Positions 17,352 to 26,432 of a DNA stretch of 64,000 nucleotides are shown here, in pieces. The stretch comes from Halomonas sp. CH40 (GTDB taxonomy: Bacteria > Pseudomonadota > Gammaproteobacteria > Pseudomonadales > Halomonadaceae): the NCBI GenBank assembly GCA_041875495.1, contig CP112982.1, positions 3,348,001-3,412,000 of the forward strand. The letters are read 5' to 3'. Below the pieces are notes generated by a model that made no database searches, was not told where the DNA came from, and was given only the letters and a program-made list of their open reading frames with translations. The position numbers were made by a program, and so were the translations under genes. Every line of letters begins with the position of its first letter. Position 1 is the first letter of the stretch.

Positions 17352-18263
17352 TCAGCAAGTCGTCATTAACAGAGGATTAACGTTGTTATTAGCAGCGGGA
17401 CTTTCTGCTACAAGCCCTACTACACTGCCTACGATTATAATGCACGGTGATGGCAACGGTTGAGCAGAGAGCGTTTGGGGCATATCAACGAGTGTGCCCA
17501 CCAGCGATTGCTGATCAGGTCGACTGGCGTTCGCCACCAGCATGATGGGCCAATGATCAGGCAATCCAGCCTCCCGTAACCCCTCGCAAATCGCTTCGAC
17601 CTTGGAGAGCCCCATGTAAAACACCAGTGTCTCGTCGCGTTGGGCAAGTGCTGACCAGTCCGGCGTACCTTCCTCACGACAAAGCTGTGCGGTCACAAAG
17701 CGGATCTGCTGAGCATGCCCTCTGTCAGTCAGTGGTATACCCATACAAGCAGCAGCTGAGGAGGCGGCCGTAATGCCGGGCACAATCGTGGCCGACAGCT
17801 GTGCTGCAGCTAATGCCTCAAGTTCTTCACCCATACGACCAAAAACCGCGGGGTCGCCTCCTTTCAAACGTACCACTGACTTGCCCTCACGGGCCAGTTT
17901 GACCATCAGAGCGCCTATTTCAGGCTGGGGAACGCTATGCAGCCCCCTTGCCTTGCCTACGTAATAACGCTCGCAACCAACAGGAATCAGCGCGAGTACG
18001 TCATCACCCACTAAACGGTCATACACGATTGCATCTGCCTGACCTATAAGCCGCGCAGCCTTGAGTGTTAACAACTCAACATCACCACTTCCGGCCCCTA
18101 TGAGATACACATGACCCGGCTGAGAGCTATTCTGTATAGCCAATGGTTTATTTTTAATATCGTTGCCACGCCTTGCTTCCAAAAAGCTAGAACCTACGAG
18201 ATTCATGAGCCGTGGTAATGAATGGCACCATTTCAGCAGTGAGAATTTATTTAATACACGCAT
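17352..18263 (-). CDS. cobA: Uroporphyrinogen-III C-methyltransferase (siroheme branch)
   Basis: A 303-residue SAM-dependent methyltransferase that converts uroporphyrinogen III to precorrin-2, the first step toward siroheme, the cofactor of NirB. After an odd N-terminus of about 45 residues, the core starts GHVYLIGAGSGDVELLTLKA. It includes VRLKGGDPAVFGRMGEELEA and VPGITAASSAAACMGIPLTD, all diagnostic of SUMT. The CysG dehydrogenase/ferrochelatase half is absent, so that step is encoded elsewhere. AAGGAG precedes the ATG. It lies 177 bases behind nasA in the same direction with no terminator visible between, so it is probably the second gene of the nasA operon. Confidence 0.92.
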   Translation of the reverse strand: MRVLNKFSLLKWCHSLPRLMNLVGSSFLEARRGNDIKNKPLAIQNSSQPGHVYLIGAGSGDVELLTLKAARLIGQADAIVYDRLVGDDVLALIPVGCERYYVGKARGLHSVPQPEIGALMVKLAREGKSVVRLKGGDPAVFGRMGEELEALAAAQLSATIVPGITAASSAAACMGIPLTDRGHAQQIRFVTAQLCREEGTPDWSALAQRDETLVFYMGLSKVEAICEGLREAGLPDHWPIMLVANASRPDQQSLVGTLVDMPQTLSAQPLPSPCIIIVGSVVGLVAESPAANNNVNPLLMTTC

Positions 18264-18440
18264 GAAAGCGCTCCTTTTTAAACCTTGATTTAATCAGCAA
18301 TACTGGTGGACAACCCTTTAACGAGAAAAACTCTCATTTAATCTTGATTCTGTAACAAAAAGCCCCTACTCCACTTTCGGCAAGCCAGAGAAGGACTTTA
18401 CAACAGGTCATTACAGCAACAGTCGTCAGGCAGTGAAGGC

Positions 18441-21116
18441 TTAAACCAGTTCTGTGATGGCATTATGAGCTTCCTGTTGAATAAGCGACCTGACTTCCGG
18501 TAAGCAGGAACCGCAATTGGTGCCACAGGAGAGAGTTTTACCAAGAAGCTCTGGCGTATCCTGACCGTCAGATATGGCTTTTATGATCTGGTTAGCGGAG
18601 ACTTGAAAACAACTACAAATGAGCTGGTTATCTGTTTGCGCACCAGAAAGTGTAAAAATAGCGTGCCTTGCTTCGAGTGAAAGGTTTTGACTGGCGAAAT
18701 GCTGATCGATTGCTTTAACTTCCAACTGGGGGCGCTCCCTGCTGACGACCAGCATCCAGGCAAACTGCCCCTGATCAAAACCGGCGGCCCGAAAAGCGCC
18801 TTCTTGGGAGCTTTCCAATTGCATTTGCGGGCGCTGCCCTAAAGTCACTTCACACCAGGCACTCCAATCCTTAATGCTTTGGCAACCCGCAAAGACATAG
18901 CTGTGACTGTTGGCCAGGGATTGTTCAGCCAGATAATCTGCCTGCAAAGGCTTGTGTAATGGTTGGGCAATCAGAAGCTGGGCCTGCCAGGCAACTTGCA
19001 ACGCTTCAAGTTGCACACGGCCCTGCTTGAATTCAGGTTGCCCGGATACAGGATCACAGAACTGCTCAATCAACTGATTGCACAGCCCCTTGTCAGTGAA
19101 CTGGCGGTTCCAATGTATGGGAATAAAAATTTCACCATGCCTTTGGCCATGATTGAACCGTACACGCCCCAGATAATCACCTTGAGGATGACTCAACCTG
19201 GCTAATCCTTGATCTTTCAGGCCAACTTGAGCGGCATCATCAGGGTGAACTTCAATAAAAGGTTCGTTTCTGTGTTGCATTAAAGCAGGTGAGCGCCCTG
19301 TACGTGCCATGGTATGCCACTGATCACGGATGCGGCCGGTGTTCAAACGAAAAGGATAAGTTGGATTCAGTTTATGTTCAGGCGGCCTGGATTGAATACC
19401 TATAAACTGTGCACGCTGGCTGGCAGTGAAAAATTTTCCGTGCACAAAAAGACGTTCAGTGCCTAAAGGGTTGGCAGCATTAACAGGCCACTGCACAGGC
19501 TTCAGGCCGTCATAGGCCAAATCTGTCAGATGCTGCAATCCACTGATATCAAAACAACGTTGGCCTTGGTTTTTGAAACCAGACAAAGCGGCGTGCTCAC
19601 GAAAGATATCTGCAGGCGAAGAGTAATCAAAAGCCTGGCCATGACCCAGGGCTTGTGCGATCTGGCAGATAATTTGCCAGTCATGACGTGCTTCGCCGGG
19701 AGCAGGCAAAAAGCCACGCTGGCGAGAAATTCGCCTTTCTGAATTAGTCACCGTACCGTTTTTTTCAGACCAGGTAGTGGCTGGTAAAACGATATTCGCC
19801 AGCTCCAGTGTATCTGTTGAGGCGGCTGACTCTGAAATGATGACCAGCTCACATTTTTCCAGCGCTTCACGGACAAACTGACTATCAGGCAGGCTAACCA
19901 AGGGGTTAGTACCCTGAATCCAAACCGCTTTGATTTCACCAGAATGAATGGCTCTAAAAAGATCCAGAGCTTTATAACCTTCCTGTCGAGTCATTCTGGG
20001 TGCCCGCCAGAACTCTTCTACAAGCGCCACTTCCTGATCAGAAAATCCCATATGAGCCGCCAGCTGATTGGCCAGGCCACCAACCTCTCTCCCCCCCATG
20101 GCATTAGGTTGTCCCGTAAGGGAAAAAGGTGTGCTACCTGGTTTGCCGATTCGCCCCGTCGCCAGATGGCAATTAATCAGCGCATTCACCTTATCAGTAC
20201 CACTGCTGGACTGGTTCAAACCTTGGGAAAAAAGACTGACCGTTTTAGGCGTCTCTGCAAACCAGTGAAAAAAAGTCAGCAGCTGGTGCTCAGGAACATC
20301 CAGCTGGCTTACAACCGCTTTGATATCCCCTGCTTCCGAGAGGGCCGTCAAAAGGCTGCCCGAAAAGTGGTCAGTGGAACGGCGGATAAACTCCTGGTCC
20401 ACGTATTCATGTTCAGATAGATAAACCAGTAGCGCATTGAAAAGCAGAGCATCGGTGCCTGGTTTTAAAGCCAAGTGAAGGTCGGCCTGGTCACAGGTGG
20501 CGGTTAGGCGTGGATCGATGACGACCACCTTGAGTTCTGGGCGTTCCTGTCTAGCGGCTTGAATGCGCTGATAAAGCACCGGATGGTTCCAGGCTGTGTT
20601 CGACCCGACCAACACCAACAAGTCAGCCAGTTCAATATCTTCATAACAGCCAGGCACAGCATCTGCCCCGAAAGCCCGTTTGTGGCCAGCAACGGTGGAA
20701 GCCATGCAGAGTCGGGAGTTGGTATCTACATGGCTGCTGCCAATAAAACCTTTCATGAGCTTATTGGCGACATAATAATCCTCTGTCAGCAACTGACCTG
20801 ACAGGTAAAAAGCCAGACTTTTTGAACCATAGCGATCAATAATACTTTGTAGCTCTTGAGCAGTCGCTTCGATGGCTTTATCCCAGCTGACCCTTTCTCC
20901 CGCAATTCGTGGATATAAAAGACGCCCTTGATGGCCACCTGTTTCCGATAACTTACTGCCTTTAATACAAAGGCGCCCCAGATTTGCCGGGTGCGACGCA
21001 TCACCGGAAGTAGCAACCAGGCTATCATTTTTAGCGTTAACAGTGGCCTTCACGCCACAACCAACACCACAATAAGGACAAGTTGTGAAAACGCAACTCG
21101 TTGCATGCTTGTTCAT
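18441..21116 (-). CDS. nasA: Assimilatory nitrate reductase catalytic subunit NasA
   Basis: An 891-residue molybdopterin oxidoreductase that reduces nitrate to nitrite in the cytoplasm. The N-terminal [4Fe-4S] motif is CPYCGVGCGV...GRLCIKG. Mo-bis-MGD binding regions follow (SRLCMASTVAGHKRAFGADA, QGTNPLVSLPDSQFVREALE, FRLNTGRIRDQWHTMARTGR). The C-terminus carries a BFD-type [2Fe-2S] domain (ICSCFQVSANQI...CGTNCGSC), as in Klebsiella-type NasA, which takes electrons from a NasC-like reductase not found in this window. The start chosen is the ATG at 21116. A TTG in frame at 21131 lies inside the T-run of the leader terminator and cannot be sensible. Expression is probably set by the sigma54 promoter and attenuator upstream. 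Confidence 0.93.
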   Translation of the reverse strand: MNKHATSCVFTTCPYCGVGCGVKATVNAKNDSLVATSGDASHPANLGRLCIKGSKLSETGGHQGRLLYPRIAGERVSWDKAIEATAQELQSIIDRYGSKSLAFYLSGQLLTEDYYVANKLMKGFIGSSHVDTNSRLCMASTVAGHKRAFGADAVPGCYEDIELADLLVLVGSNTAWNHPVLYQRIQAARQERPELKVVVIDPRLTATCDQADLHLALKPGTDALLFNALLVYLSEHEYVDQEFIRRSTDHFSGSLLTALSEAGDIKAVVSQLDVPEHQLLTFFHWFAETPKTVSLFSQGLNQSSSGTDKVNALINCHLATGRIGKPGSTPFSLTGQPNAMGGREVGGLANQLAAHMGFSDQEVALVEEFWRAPRMTRQEGYKALDLFRAIHSGEIKAVWIQGTNPLVSLPDSQFVREALEKCELVIISESAASTDTLELANIVLPATTWSEKNGTVTNSERRISRQRGFLPAPGEARHDWQIICQIAQALGHGQAFDYSSPADIFREHAALSGFKNQGQRCFDISGLQHLTDLAYDGLKPVQWPVNAANPLGTERLFVHGKFFTASQRAQFIGIQSRPPEHKLNPTYPFRLNTGRIRDQWHTMARTGRSPALMQHRNEPFIEVHPDDAAQVGLKDQGLARLSHPQGDYLGRVRFNHGQRHGEIFIPIHWNRQFTDKGLCNQLIEQFCDPVSGQPEFKQGRVQLEALQVAWQAQLLIAQPLHKPLQADYLAEQSLANSHSYVFAGCQSIKDWSAWCEVTLGQRPQMQLESSQEGAFRAAGFDQGQFAWMLVVSRERPQLEVKAIDQHFASQNLSLEARHAIFTLSGAQTDNQLICSCFQVSANQIIKAISDGQDTPELLGKTLSCGTNCGSCLPEVRSLIQQEAHNAITELV

Positions 21117-21129
21117 TTTCGATAGTCCC

Positions 21130-21173
21130 AAAAAAAAGCCTGCAATCCCTAAATTTGTTTAGGGATTGCAGGC
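21130..21173 (-). promoter_or_regulatory. Leader terminator (attenuator) before nasA, probable NasR target
   Basis: On the minus strand a perfect 16-bp stem (GCCTGCAATCCCTAAA pairing with TTTAGGGATTGCAGGC, loop CAAA) is followed directly by eight T residues and then, 13 bases later, the nasA ATG. An intrinsic terminator between promoter and start codon would block the gene unless relieved. In Klebsiella NasR, an ANTAR protein, relieves such a terminator in the nasF leader; nasR is the divergent neighbour here. The NasR-binding hairpin itself is not obvious. Confidence 0.85.
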
Positions 21174-21237
21174 TGCGTTGCCTGAAAAGTTTCTTGTTGA
21201 ATCGTTATGACGCTGATACATACAATGTTATAAGAAA

Positions 21238-21253
21238 AGCAATTTTCATGCCA
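21238..21253 (-). promoter_or_regulatory. Sigma54-type promoter for nasA
   Basis: Minus-strand TGGCATGAAAATTGCT matches the sigma54 consensus TGGCAC-N5-TTGCW with the invariant GG and GC exactly 10 bases apart. Predicted transcription start is near 21226, leaving a leader of about 110 bases that contains the attenuator. Sigma54 control fits NtrC-dependent nitrogen regulation; no clear NtrC sites were identified. Confidence 0.75.
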
Positions 21254-21612
21254 AAAATTTATGTCTTTAAAAACAGTTATTTATATATTGACGATACTTG
21301 GCACCAAAGAGAACCTGCACTTTTGTAAGGCAACCGCGGTGGCTTTGCTCTTTTTTAGGGACGGTGAACCGACGTTGACCAGTGAAAAACCAGTTATCTG
21401 GCTTGAAATTTATCTGCATCGTGCTGCGAATTACGATGTTGCCTACGCCTCCATGCAGCTCTCTTTACCCTTACTCATTGATTTACAAATATATTATCGC
21501 CAACCAAAAAATTATAAATTTTCTAATTTAGCAAGACAAATAACGATAAGGAACAAAACTTGCTACTCACCTGAAGAAGATTCAAGTAACCAGACAAGGT
21601 GGGTAATAACGA
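21254..21612. other. Divergent nasA-nasR intergenic region
   Basis: This 359-base AT-rich stretch lies between the nasA promoter and nasR. It should hold enhancer sites for nasA and the nasR promoter. An open frame covers part of it, but it has no ribosome site and overlaps the nasR start, so I do not call it a gene. Confidence 0.4.
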
Positions 21613-22851
21613 ATGACCAGCACACGTAACCGTCTAGCCAAAAACTACTTGTTGGCTGCTAAACATTGTGAAATACATGGCCTTGAATATCTGGAAGTGA
21701 CCTGTGAGCTGGTAGCTTATGTCAGCCAACTGATTCATGCACTGCAAAAAGAGCGTGGGCTTTCTAATGTACTTCTTGCGTCACAAGGGAGTCATTTTGG
21801 TGATCAGCGCATCGAACAAGTCCAGAATTCACGGGAAAAGGAAAGCCAGCTGGATCAGTTCTTACAGGAATTGAACCCGCAAAAATGCCACGACAATGGA
21901 CGGGTTAGACAGTTTATTCGCATTGCCGCTGTTCTTCAGGAATTGGACCAGCTGCCTTGCCTACGCCAGAAGATTCTTGAGCAGCACTTACAACCTGAAG
22001 AATCAACTGAAGCCTTCACTCATTTGATAGGTGGTTTATTGTCGATTGTTTTTGAGGCAGCAGACGCTTCAGCTGACCCTGAAATCACTCGCCACCTGGT
22101 CGCCATGTTCAATTTTATGCAGGGTAAGGAGCTGGCAGGGCAGGAAAGGGCCTGGGGTGCCAGTGGTTTTGCAACGGGTCATTTTACTGAAGAAAACCAA
22201 CAGCGCCTCTGTCATCTTGTTGAACGTCAGGAAAAATGCTTTGAGCTCTTTGAGCAGTTCGCAGATCAGCATTCACTCCAGGCCTGGCAGCAGCTCTTTG
22301 AAGCTACTGCACATAAAGAGTTGTTGCGCTTGCGACAAGTCGTCAAAAAATCAGGCAAGAATGAAGGAATTCCATCCAGCTTCAGCGAAGTCTGGTATGA
22401 AGTTGCGACTGGCCGTATTGATGCCATGAAAATCATAGAAGACCAACTGGCTACGGCCCTCAAAAAACTTTCTGAACGTCGTATCCAAAGAGCCAGGGTC
22501 GATCTTAAGAACCATCAGGAGTTCCTGGATCAACTGGCCCAAGAGCCGACAGACGCGCCTTCCTCTTTATGGGTGGAAGGTCAGATGAGTGGAGTAGGAC
22601 GCTCACTCTGTGAATTGGTACAAATTCAGGCCCAGCATCTGCAACGGGTACAGGATCAGCTACAGGAAGCGCGCCAAGCCCTGGAGGAACGCAAGTTGGT
22701 GGAACGTGCCAAAGGCTTATTGATGCAGCATCGTCGCGTCACAGAAGAGCAGGCCTATCGCCAGTTACGTAAAGCCGCAATGGAACAAAATCGACGCCTG
22801 GTTGAAGTGGCGGAAAGAGTCATCACCACGGTTGAGTTACTTCAAGGCTAA
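21613..22851 (+). CDS. nasR: Nitrate-responsive antiterminator NasR (NIT-ANTAR)
   Basis: A 412-residue cytoplasmic regulator. The N-terminal two thirds is a helical NIT nitrate-sensing domain (ELVAYVSQLIHALQKERGLS is the typical first helix). The last 60 residues form an ANTAR RNA-binding domain: KLVERAKGLLMQHRRVTEEQ followed by AYRQLRKAAMEQNRRLVEVA. A coiled coil (RVQDQLQEARQALEERK) joins them. In Klebsiella, NasR binds nitrate or nitrite and then the nasF leader RNA, stopping a terminator from forming. Here the gene sits between the nasA-cobA and nrt-nir operons, both of which have a leader terminator, so it likely controls both. AAGGTGG lies upstream of the ATG. Confidence 0.92.
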   Translation: MTSTRNRLAKNYLLAAKHCEIHGLEYLEVTCELVAYVSQLIHALQKERGLSNVLLASQGSHFGDQRIEQVQNSREKESQLDQFLQELNPQKCHDNGRVRQFIRIAAVLQELDQLPCLRQKILEQHLQPEESTEAFTHLIGGLLSIVFEAADASADPEITRHLVAMFNFMQGKELAGQERAWGASGFATGHFTEENQQRLCHLVERQEKCFELFEQFADQHSLQAWQQLFEATAHKELLRLRQVVKKSGKNEGIPSSFSEVWYEVATGRIDAMKIIEDQLATALKKLSERRIQRARVDLKNHQEFLDQLAQEPTDAPSSLWVEGQMSGVGRSLCELVQIQAQHLQRVQDQLQEARQALEERKLVERAKGLLMQHRRVTEEQAYRQLRKAAMEQNRRLVEVAERVITTVELLQG

Positions 22852-22998
22852 AAGTAAAAAATGCGCTCTTATGTTTCATTTCAAAACCAGTGTGCACTGC
22901 AACAGCGCTTAAAGAGCCATAGCCCTGCAAGGCGAGATAGAGCACTTTTTTATTTTAAGTCGATGATTTTTAATAAAAATAATTTTATTATGTTTTTC

Positions 22999-23014
22999 TG
23001 GCATGAATCATGCT
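22999..23014 (+). promoter_or_regulatory. Sigma54-type promoter for the nrt-nir operon
   Basis: TGGCATGAATCATGCT keeps the GG and GC dinucleotides 10 bases apart, as required for sigma54. It shares TGGCATGAA with the divergent nasA promoter. Start of transcription is expected near 23025, about 20 bases before the attenuator stem. Confidence 0.7.
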
Positions 23015-23044
23015 TAACATCTGACTGACAATTTATAAATGGAT

Positions 23045-23102
23045 AACGGCGTCCACTTCCCTACTGCTCAAAAGCAGCTACTGGAAGTGACGCCGTTTTT
23101 TT
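23045..23102 (+). promoter_or_regulatory. Leader terminator (attenuator) before nrtA, probable NasR target
   Basis: A long hairpin: AACGGCGTC pairs with GACGCCGTT, then with one bulged C ACTTCC pairs with GGAAGT, and an apical CTGCT-CAAA-AGCAG closes it. Seven T residues follow. It lies between the sigma54 promoter and the nrtA ribosome site at 23111, so it must be read through for expression. The sequence is unrelated to the nasA attenuator, but the arrangement is the same. Confidence 0.85.
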
Positions 23103-23122
23103 ATGTTTACGAGGTACAGATA

Positions 23123-24511
23123 ATGAAAAAAGCTGCTCAATCCCAGAGCTTGATTGGCCTAGGTCTTGCCAAGGCAACGCTTCTTAGTGGTGTCCTGATC
23201 TCTGGATCAGCAATGGCACTAGGCCTTCCTGAAAAAGAAGATCTGACGTTTGGTTTCATTAAACTGACTGATATGGCTCCCCTGGCCATTGCCTATGAAA
23301 AGGGTTTCTTTGAAGATGAAGGGCTTTATGTGCAGTTGGAAGCTCAGTCTAACTGGCGAGTTCTGCTGGATGGGGTCATTGAAGGCCGGTTGGATGGCGC
23401 TCATATGCTGGCTGGCCAACCGTTGGGAGCAACGGTGGGTTTTGGCACTGAAGCCCATATCGTTACTGCCTTCACCATGGATCTGAACGGCAATGCCTGT
23501 ACCGTTTCCAATGATGTTTGGGAAATGATGCGCCCCAACCTGCCAACAGATGATGAAGGCAAGCCTATTCATCCGATCAGCGCTGAGCATCTGCAACCCG
23601 TGATTGAAGAATATAATTTTATGGGTGAAAACTTCAATCTGGGCATGGTTTTCCCAGTTTCTACCCACAACTATGAATTGCGTTATTGGTTGGCTGCTGG
23701 CGGAATTAATCCAGGCCTCTATGCTCCCCAGCGTGGAGATACCTCAGGCACCCAAGGAGCTGGTGTACAAATCTCAGTCACACCTCCCCCGCAAATGCCC
23801 TCAACGTTGGATGCAGGCACCATTCACGGCTACTGTGTTGGAGAACCCTGGAACCAACAAGCGGTATTTCGTGATATCGGTGTTCCGGTTATTACAGACT
23901 ATGATATTCGCAATAATATAGCTGAAAAGGTGTTTGGCGTCAGTAATGAGTGGGCTGAGGAATACCCCAATACTCACTTGCGTGTTGTCAAAGCCCTGAT
24001 TCGTGCTGGCCACTGGTTAGATAAAAATGATAACGCTAATCGCGAAGAAGCCGCTCAGATTATCTCCAATAGCTACTATGTCGGAGCTGATTATGAAGTG
24101 ATTGCCAACAGTATGACCGGTGTCTTTGAGTTTGAAAAAGGCGATGTGCGCCCTGCCCCGGATTACAATGTCTTTTTCCGCTACAACGCCACTTACCCCT
24201 ATTATTCCGATGCCATCTGGTACCTGACCCAGATGCGCCGCTGGGGGCAGTTGCCTGAAGCCAAGTCGGATGACTGGTATGCGGAAACAGCCCAAAAGGT
24301 TTTCCTGCCGGAAGTTTACGAGGAAGCCGCTGCATCACTAATTGCGGATGGCCTTTTTCAGCCTGAAGATTTTCCCGATTTTGAGCAAGAAGATGGCTTT
24401 AGATCTATTGATCACACCACATTTATTGATGGCATCAAGTTTGATGCGCATCAACCTAACGAGTATTTAAACCAATTCTCAATTGGCCTTAAAAACGATG
24501 ACACCCCTTAA
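23123..24511 (+). CDS. nrtA: Nitrate ABC transporter substrate-binding protein (NrtA/NasF family)
   Basis: A 463-residue periplasmic nitrate-binding protein from the ATG at 23123 (GAGGT upstream); an earlier in-frame ATG at 23039 lies inside the leader hairpin region. The N-terminus MKKAAQSQSLIGLGLAKATLLSG...AMA is a signal peptide. The mature part shows the NrtA/CmpA fold: FGFIKLTDMAPLAIAYEKGF, LDGVIEGRLDGAHMLAGQPL, DLNGNACTVSNDVWE and GYCVGEPWNQQA. Related NrtA and CmpA bind nitrate and bicarbonate; linkage with NasR, NirB and NasA favours nitrate. First gene of a five-gene operon. Confidence 0.9.
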   Translation: MKKAAQSQSLIGLGLAKATLLSGVLISGSAMALGLPEKEDLTFGFIKLTDMAPLAIAYEKGFFEDEGLYVQLEAQSNWRVLLDGVIEGRLDGAHMLAGQPLGATVGFGTEAHIVTAFTMDLNGNACTVSNDVWEMMRPNLPTDDEGKPIHPISAEHLQPVIEEYNFMGENFNLGMVFPVSTHNYELRYWLAAGGINPGLYAPQRGDTSGTQGAGVQISVTPPPQMPSTLDAGTIHGYCVGEPWNQQAVFRDIGVPVITDYDIRNNIAEKVFGVSNEWAEEYPNTHLRVVKALIRAGHWLDKNDNANREEAAQIISNSYYVGADYEVIANSMTGVFEFEKGDVRPAPDYNVFFRYNATYPYYSDAIWYLTQMRRWGQLPEAKSDDWYAETAQKVFLPEVYEEAAASLIADGLFQPEDFPDFEQEDGFRSIDHTTFIDGIKFDAHQPNEYLNQFSIGLKNDDTP

Positions 24512-24544
24512 ATTTAATTCATTTAAGGTAAGAGGGTTAATATC

Positions 24545-25531
24545 ATGGGTGCAGTTCTATTTAAATTAAAGCAAGTTAGCCCTACAGCATGGAATAGTGA
24601 AAAGCTACGCGAAGTCCTGCTGGGCAGCCTTTTCCCGATCCTAGGTTTGGCCATCTTTTTGTCACTCTGGCATGTAGGCGCACAGCAGATCAACACCTCC
24701 CTGGGTACTTTCCCTAGCCCGGTAGAGGTAGCTGAGCAGTGGTCCAATTTGGTGGATGAACATCAGCAAGAGGGCCAGCGTGAGCGGGCATTCTATGAGC
24801 GTCAGGAAGAAAGAAACGCCGCCATTCTTCAAGAGAACCCGGATGCAGAGGTACGCTGGCGGGAATTCCGGGGTCGCCCCACTTTCTTTGACCAGATTGC
24901 AACTAGTCTCTGGACTGTTTTAAGTGGTTTTTTCCTGGCAACACTGATAGCTATTCCGTTGGGCATAGTTATTGGGCTTAACAAGCATACCTACAATGCT
25001 ATCAACCCGGTTATTCAAATTTTCAAACCTGTTTCACCCTTGGCTTGGCTGCCACTGGTAACTCTGGTTGTTAGTGCTCTCTATGCTACTGAAGATCCGA
25101 TGTTTTCACGCTCTTTTCTGGTTTCAATGATCACTGTGACGCTTTGCTCACTTTGGCCAACGCTGATCAATACTTCAGTGGGTGTGGGTAGTGTTAATCA
25201 GGACTTGAAAAATGTCAGCAAGGTTTTGAGGCTGGGTTGGCTGACTTATGTCATCAAGGTGGTCATACCCTCCGCTATACCCATGATGTTTACCGGTTTA
25301 CGCCTTTCACTCGGGATTGCCTGGATGGTGTTGATTGCAGCAGAAATGCTCGCACAGAACCCCGGGCTTGGAAAGTTTGTTTGGGATGAGTTTCAAAATG
25401 GCTCTTCCAGCTCTCTTGGCCGTATTTGTGTCGCTGTACTGGTGATCGGTGTGATCGGGTTTCTCTTGGATCGGGGCATGCTGCTCATTCAGAGATGGGT
25501 TAACTGGGACAAGAGCGCCATTACACGCTGA
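24545..25531 (+). CDS. nrtB: Nitrate ABC transporter permease NrtB
   Basis: A 328-residue inner-membrane permease of the NrtB/SsuC/TauC type. It has a first membrane span near residues 28-48, a charged cytoplasmic or periplasmic insertion (ERAFYERQEERNAAILQENP), and the membrane core from about residue 120. The EAA-type coupling loop is KNVSKVLRLGWLTYVIKVVI followed by PSAIPMMFTGLRLSLGIAWM. It lies 33 bases after nrtA with GAGGG upstream of the ATG. It would form the channel dimer through which NrtA delivers nitrate. Confidence 0.9.
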   Translation: MGAVLFKLKQVSPTAWNSEKLREVLLGSLFPILGLAIFLSLWHVGAQQINTSLGTFPSPVEVAEQWSNLVDEHQQEGQRERAFYERQEERNAAILQENPDAEVRWREFRGRPTFFDQIATSLWTVLSGFFLATLIAIPLGIVIGLNKHTYNAINPVIQIFKPVSPLAWLPLVTLVVSALYATEDPMFSRSFLVSMITVTLCSLWPTLINTSVGVGSVNQDLKNVSKVLRLGWLTYVIKVVIPSAIPMMFTGLRLSLGIAWMVLIAAEMLAQNPGLGKFVWDEFQNGSSSSLGRICVAVLVIGVIGFLLDRGMLLIQRWVNWDKSAITR

Positions 25532-25548
25532 TCTATAGGTAATCAATC

Positions 25549-26406
25549 ATGAACGATAAACATTTAGTACTCACTCAGGCAGGCATGGAATTTCCCACAC
25601 CTAAAGGGCCTTTCTGTGCGTTAAAAAACGTTGATCTGAAAATTTCCAAAGGCGAGTTTGTTAGCATTATCGGTCACTCTGGATGTGGAAAATCTACGGT
25701 TTTGAATATGGTTGCCGGTTTACATTGCGCAACTTCTGGCGGCGTTCTGTTAAATGGACGTGAAGTCAATGAACCGGGCCCTGAGCGCGCCGTCGTATTC
25801 CAGAATCATTCTTTGTTGCCCTGGATGAGCTGTTATCAGAATGTAGAGTTGGCGGTTAAACAGGTATTCAAGGGCAAAAAAAACCGTGCTGAGATGAAGG
25901 AGTGGATACAGCACAATCTTGCTTTAGTGCAGATGACAGATGCCATGCATAAACGACCCGATGAAATATCTGGCGGCATGAAACAGCGAGTCGGTATTGC
26001 CAGGGCCTTGGCAATGGAGCCTCAGGTTCTGCTGATGGATGAGCCCTTTGGCGCTCTTGACGCATTAACCCGTGCTCATTTGCAAGATTCTGTTATGGAA
26101 ATCCATGCCAACCTGAAGAATACCGTCATCATGATTACTCATGATGTCGACGAAGCTGTTTTGCTTTCAGATCGCATTGTCATGATGACCAATGGCCCGG
26201 CTGCCACTATTGGTGAAATTCTGGATGTTGACCTGGCACGGCCAAGAGACCGTATCAAAATGGCTGACAACCCAAAATATAACCACTGCCGACATGAAGT
26301 ACTGCGCTTCCTTTATGAAAAACAGCGGAAGGTAGAAGACTTGCTATCAGCAAAGAAAAATCGCGCAGTAGAAAGCACAACCAAGAAAGAAAAAAAGCTT
26401 GCGTAA
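25549..26406 (+). CDS. nrtC: Nitrate ABC transporter ATP-binding protein
   Basis: A 285-residue ABC ATPase. Walker A GHSGCGKST (about residue 43), Q-loop VVFQNHSLLPWM, signature EISGGMKQRVGIARAL, Walker B VLLMDEPFGALDALTR and the H-loop ITHDVDEAVL are all present. It resembles NrtD/NasD. Cyanobacterial NrtC has an extra C-terminal solute-binding domain that is absent here; the tail is short, Lys-rich and ends KKEKKLA. It would energise the NrtB channel from the cytoplasmic side. It lies 17 bases after nrtB and 26 bases before nirB. Confidence 0.9.
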   Translation: MNDKHLVLTQAGMEFPTPKGPFCALKNVDLKISKGEFVSIIGHSGCGKSTVLNMVAGLHCATSGGVLLNGREVNEPGPERAVVFQNHSLLPWMSCYQNVELAVKQVFKGKKNRAEMKEWIQHNLALVQMTDAMHKRPDEISGGMKQRVGIARALAMEPQVLLMDEPFGALDALTRAHLQDSVMEIHANLKNTVIMITHDVDEAVLLSDRIVMMTNGPAATIGEILDVDLARPRDRIKMADNPKYNHCRHEVLRFLYEKQRKVEDLLSAKKNRAVESTTKKEKKLA

Positions 26407-26432
26407 CTTTGCTGATTGAGGAGATTAGACTT

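Noticed and set aside
21261..21629. 122-codon frame upstream of nasR
   Set aside because: No ribosome site; it overlaps the nasR start and regulatory region, and its composition is not protein-like.
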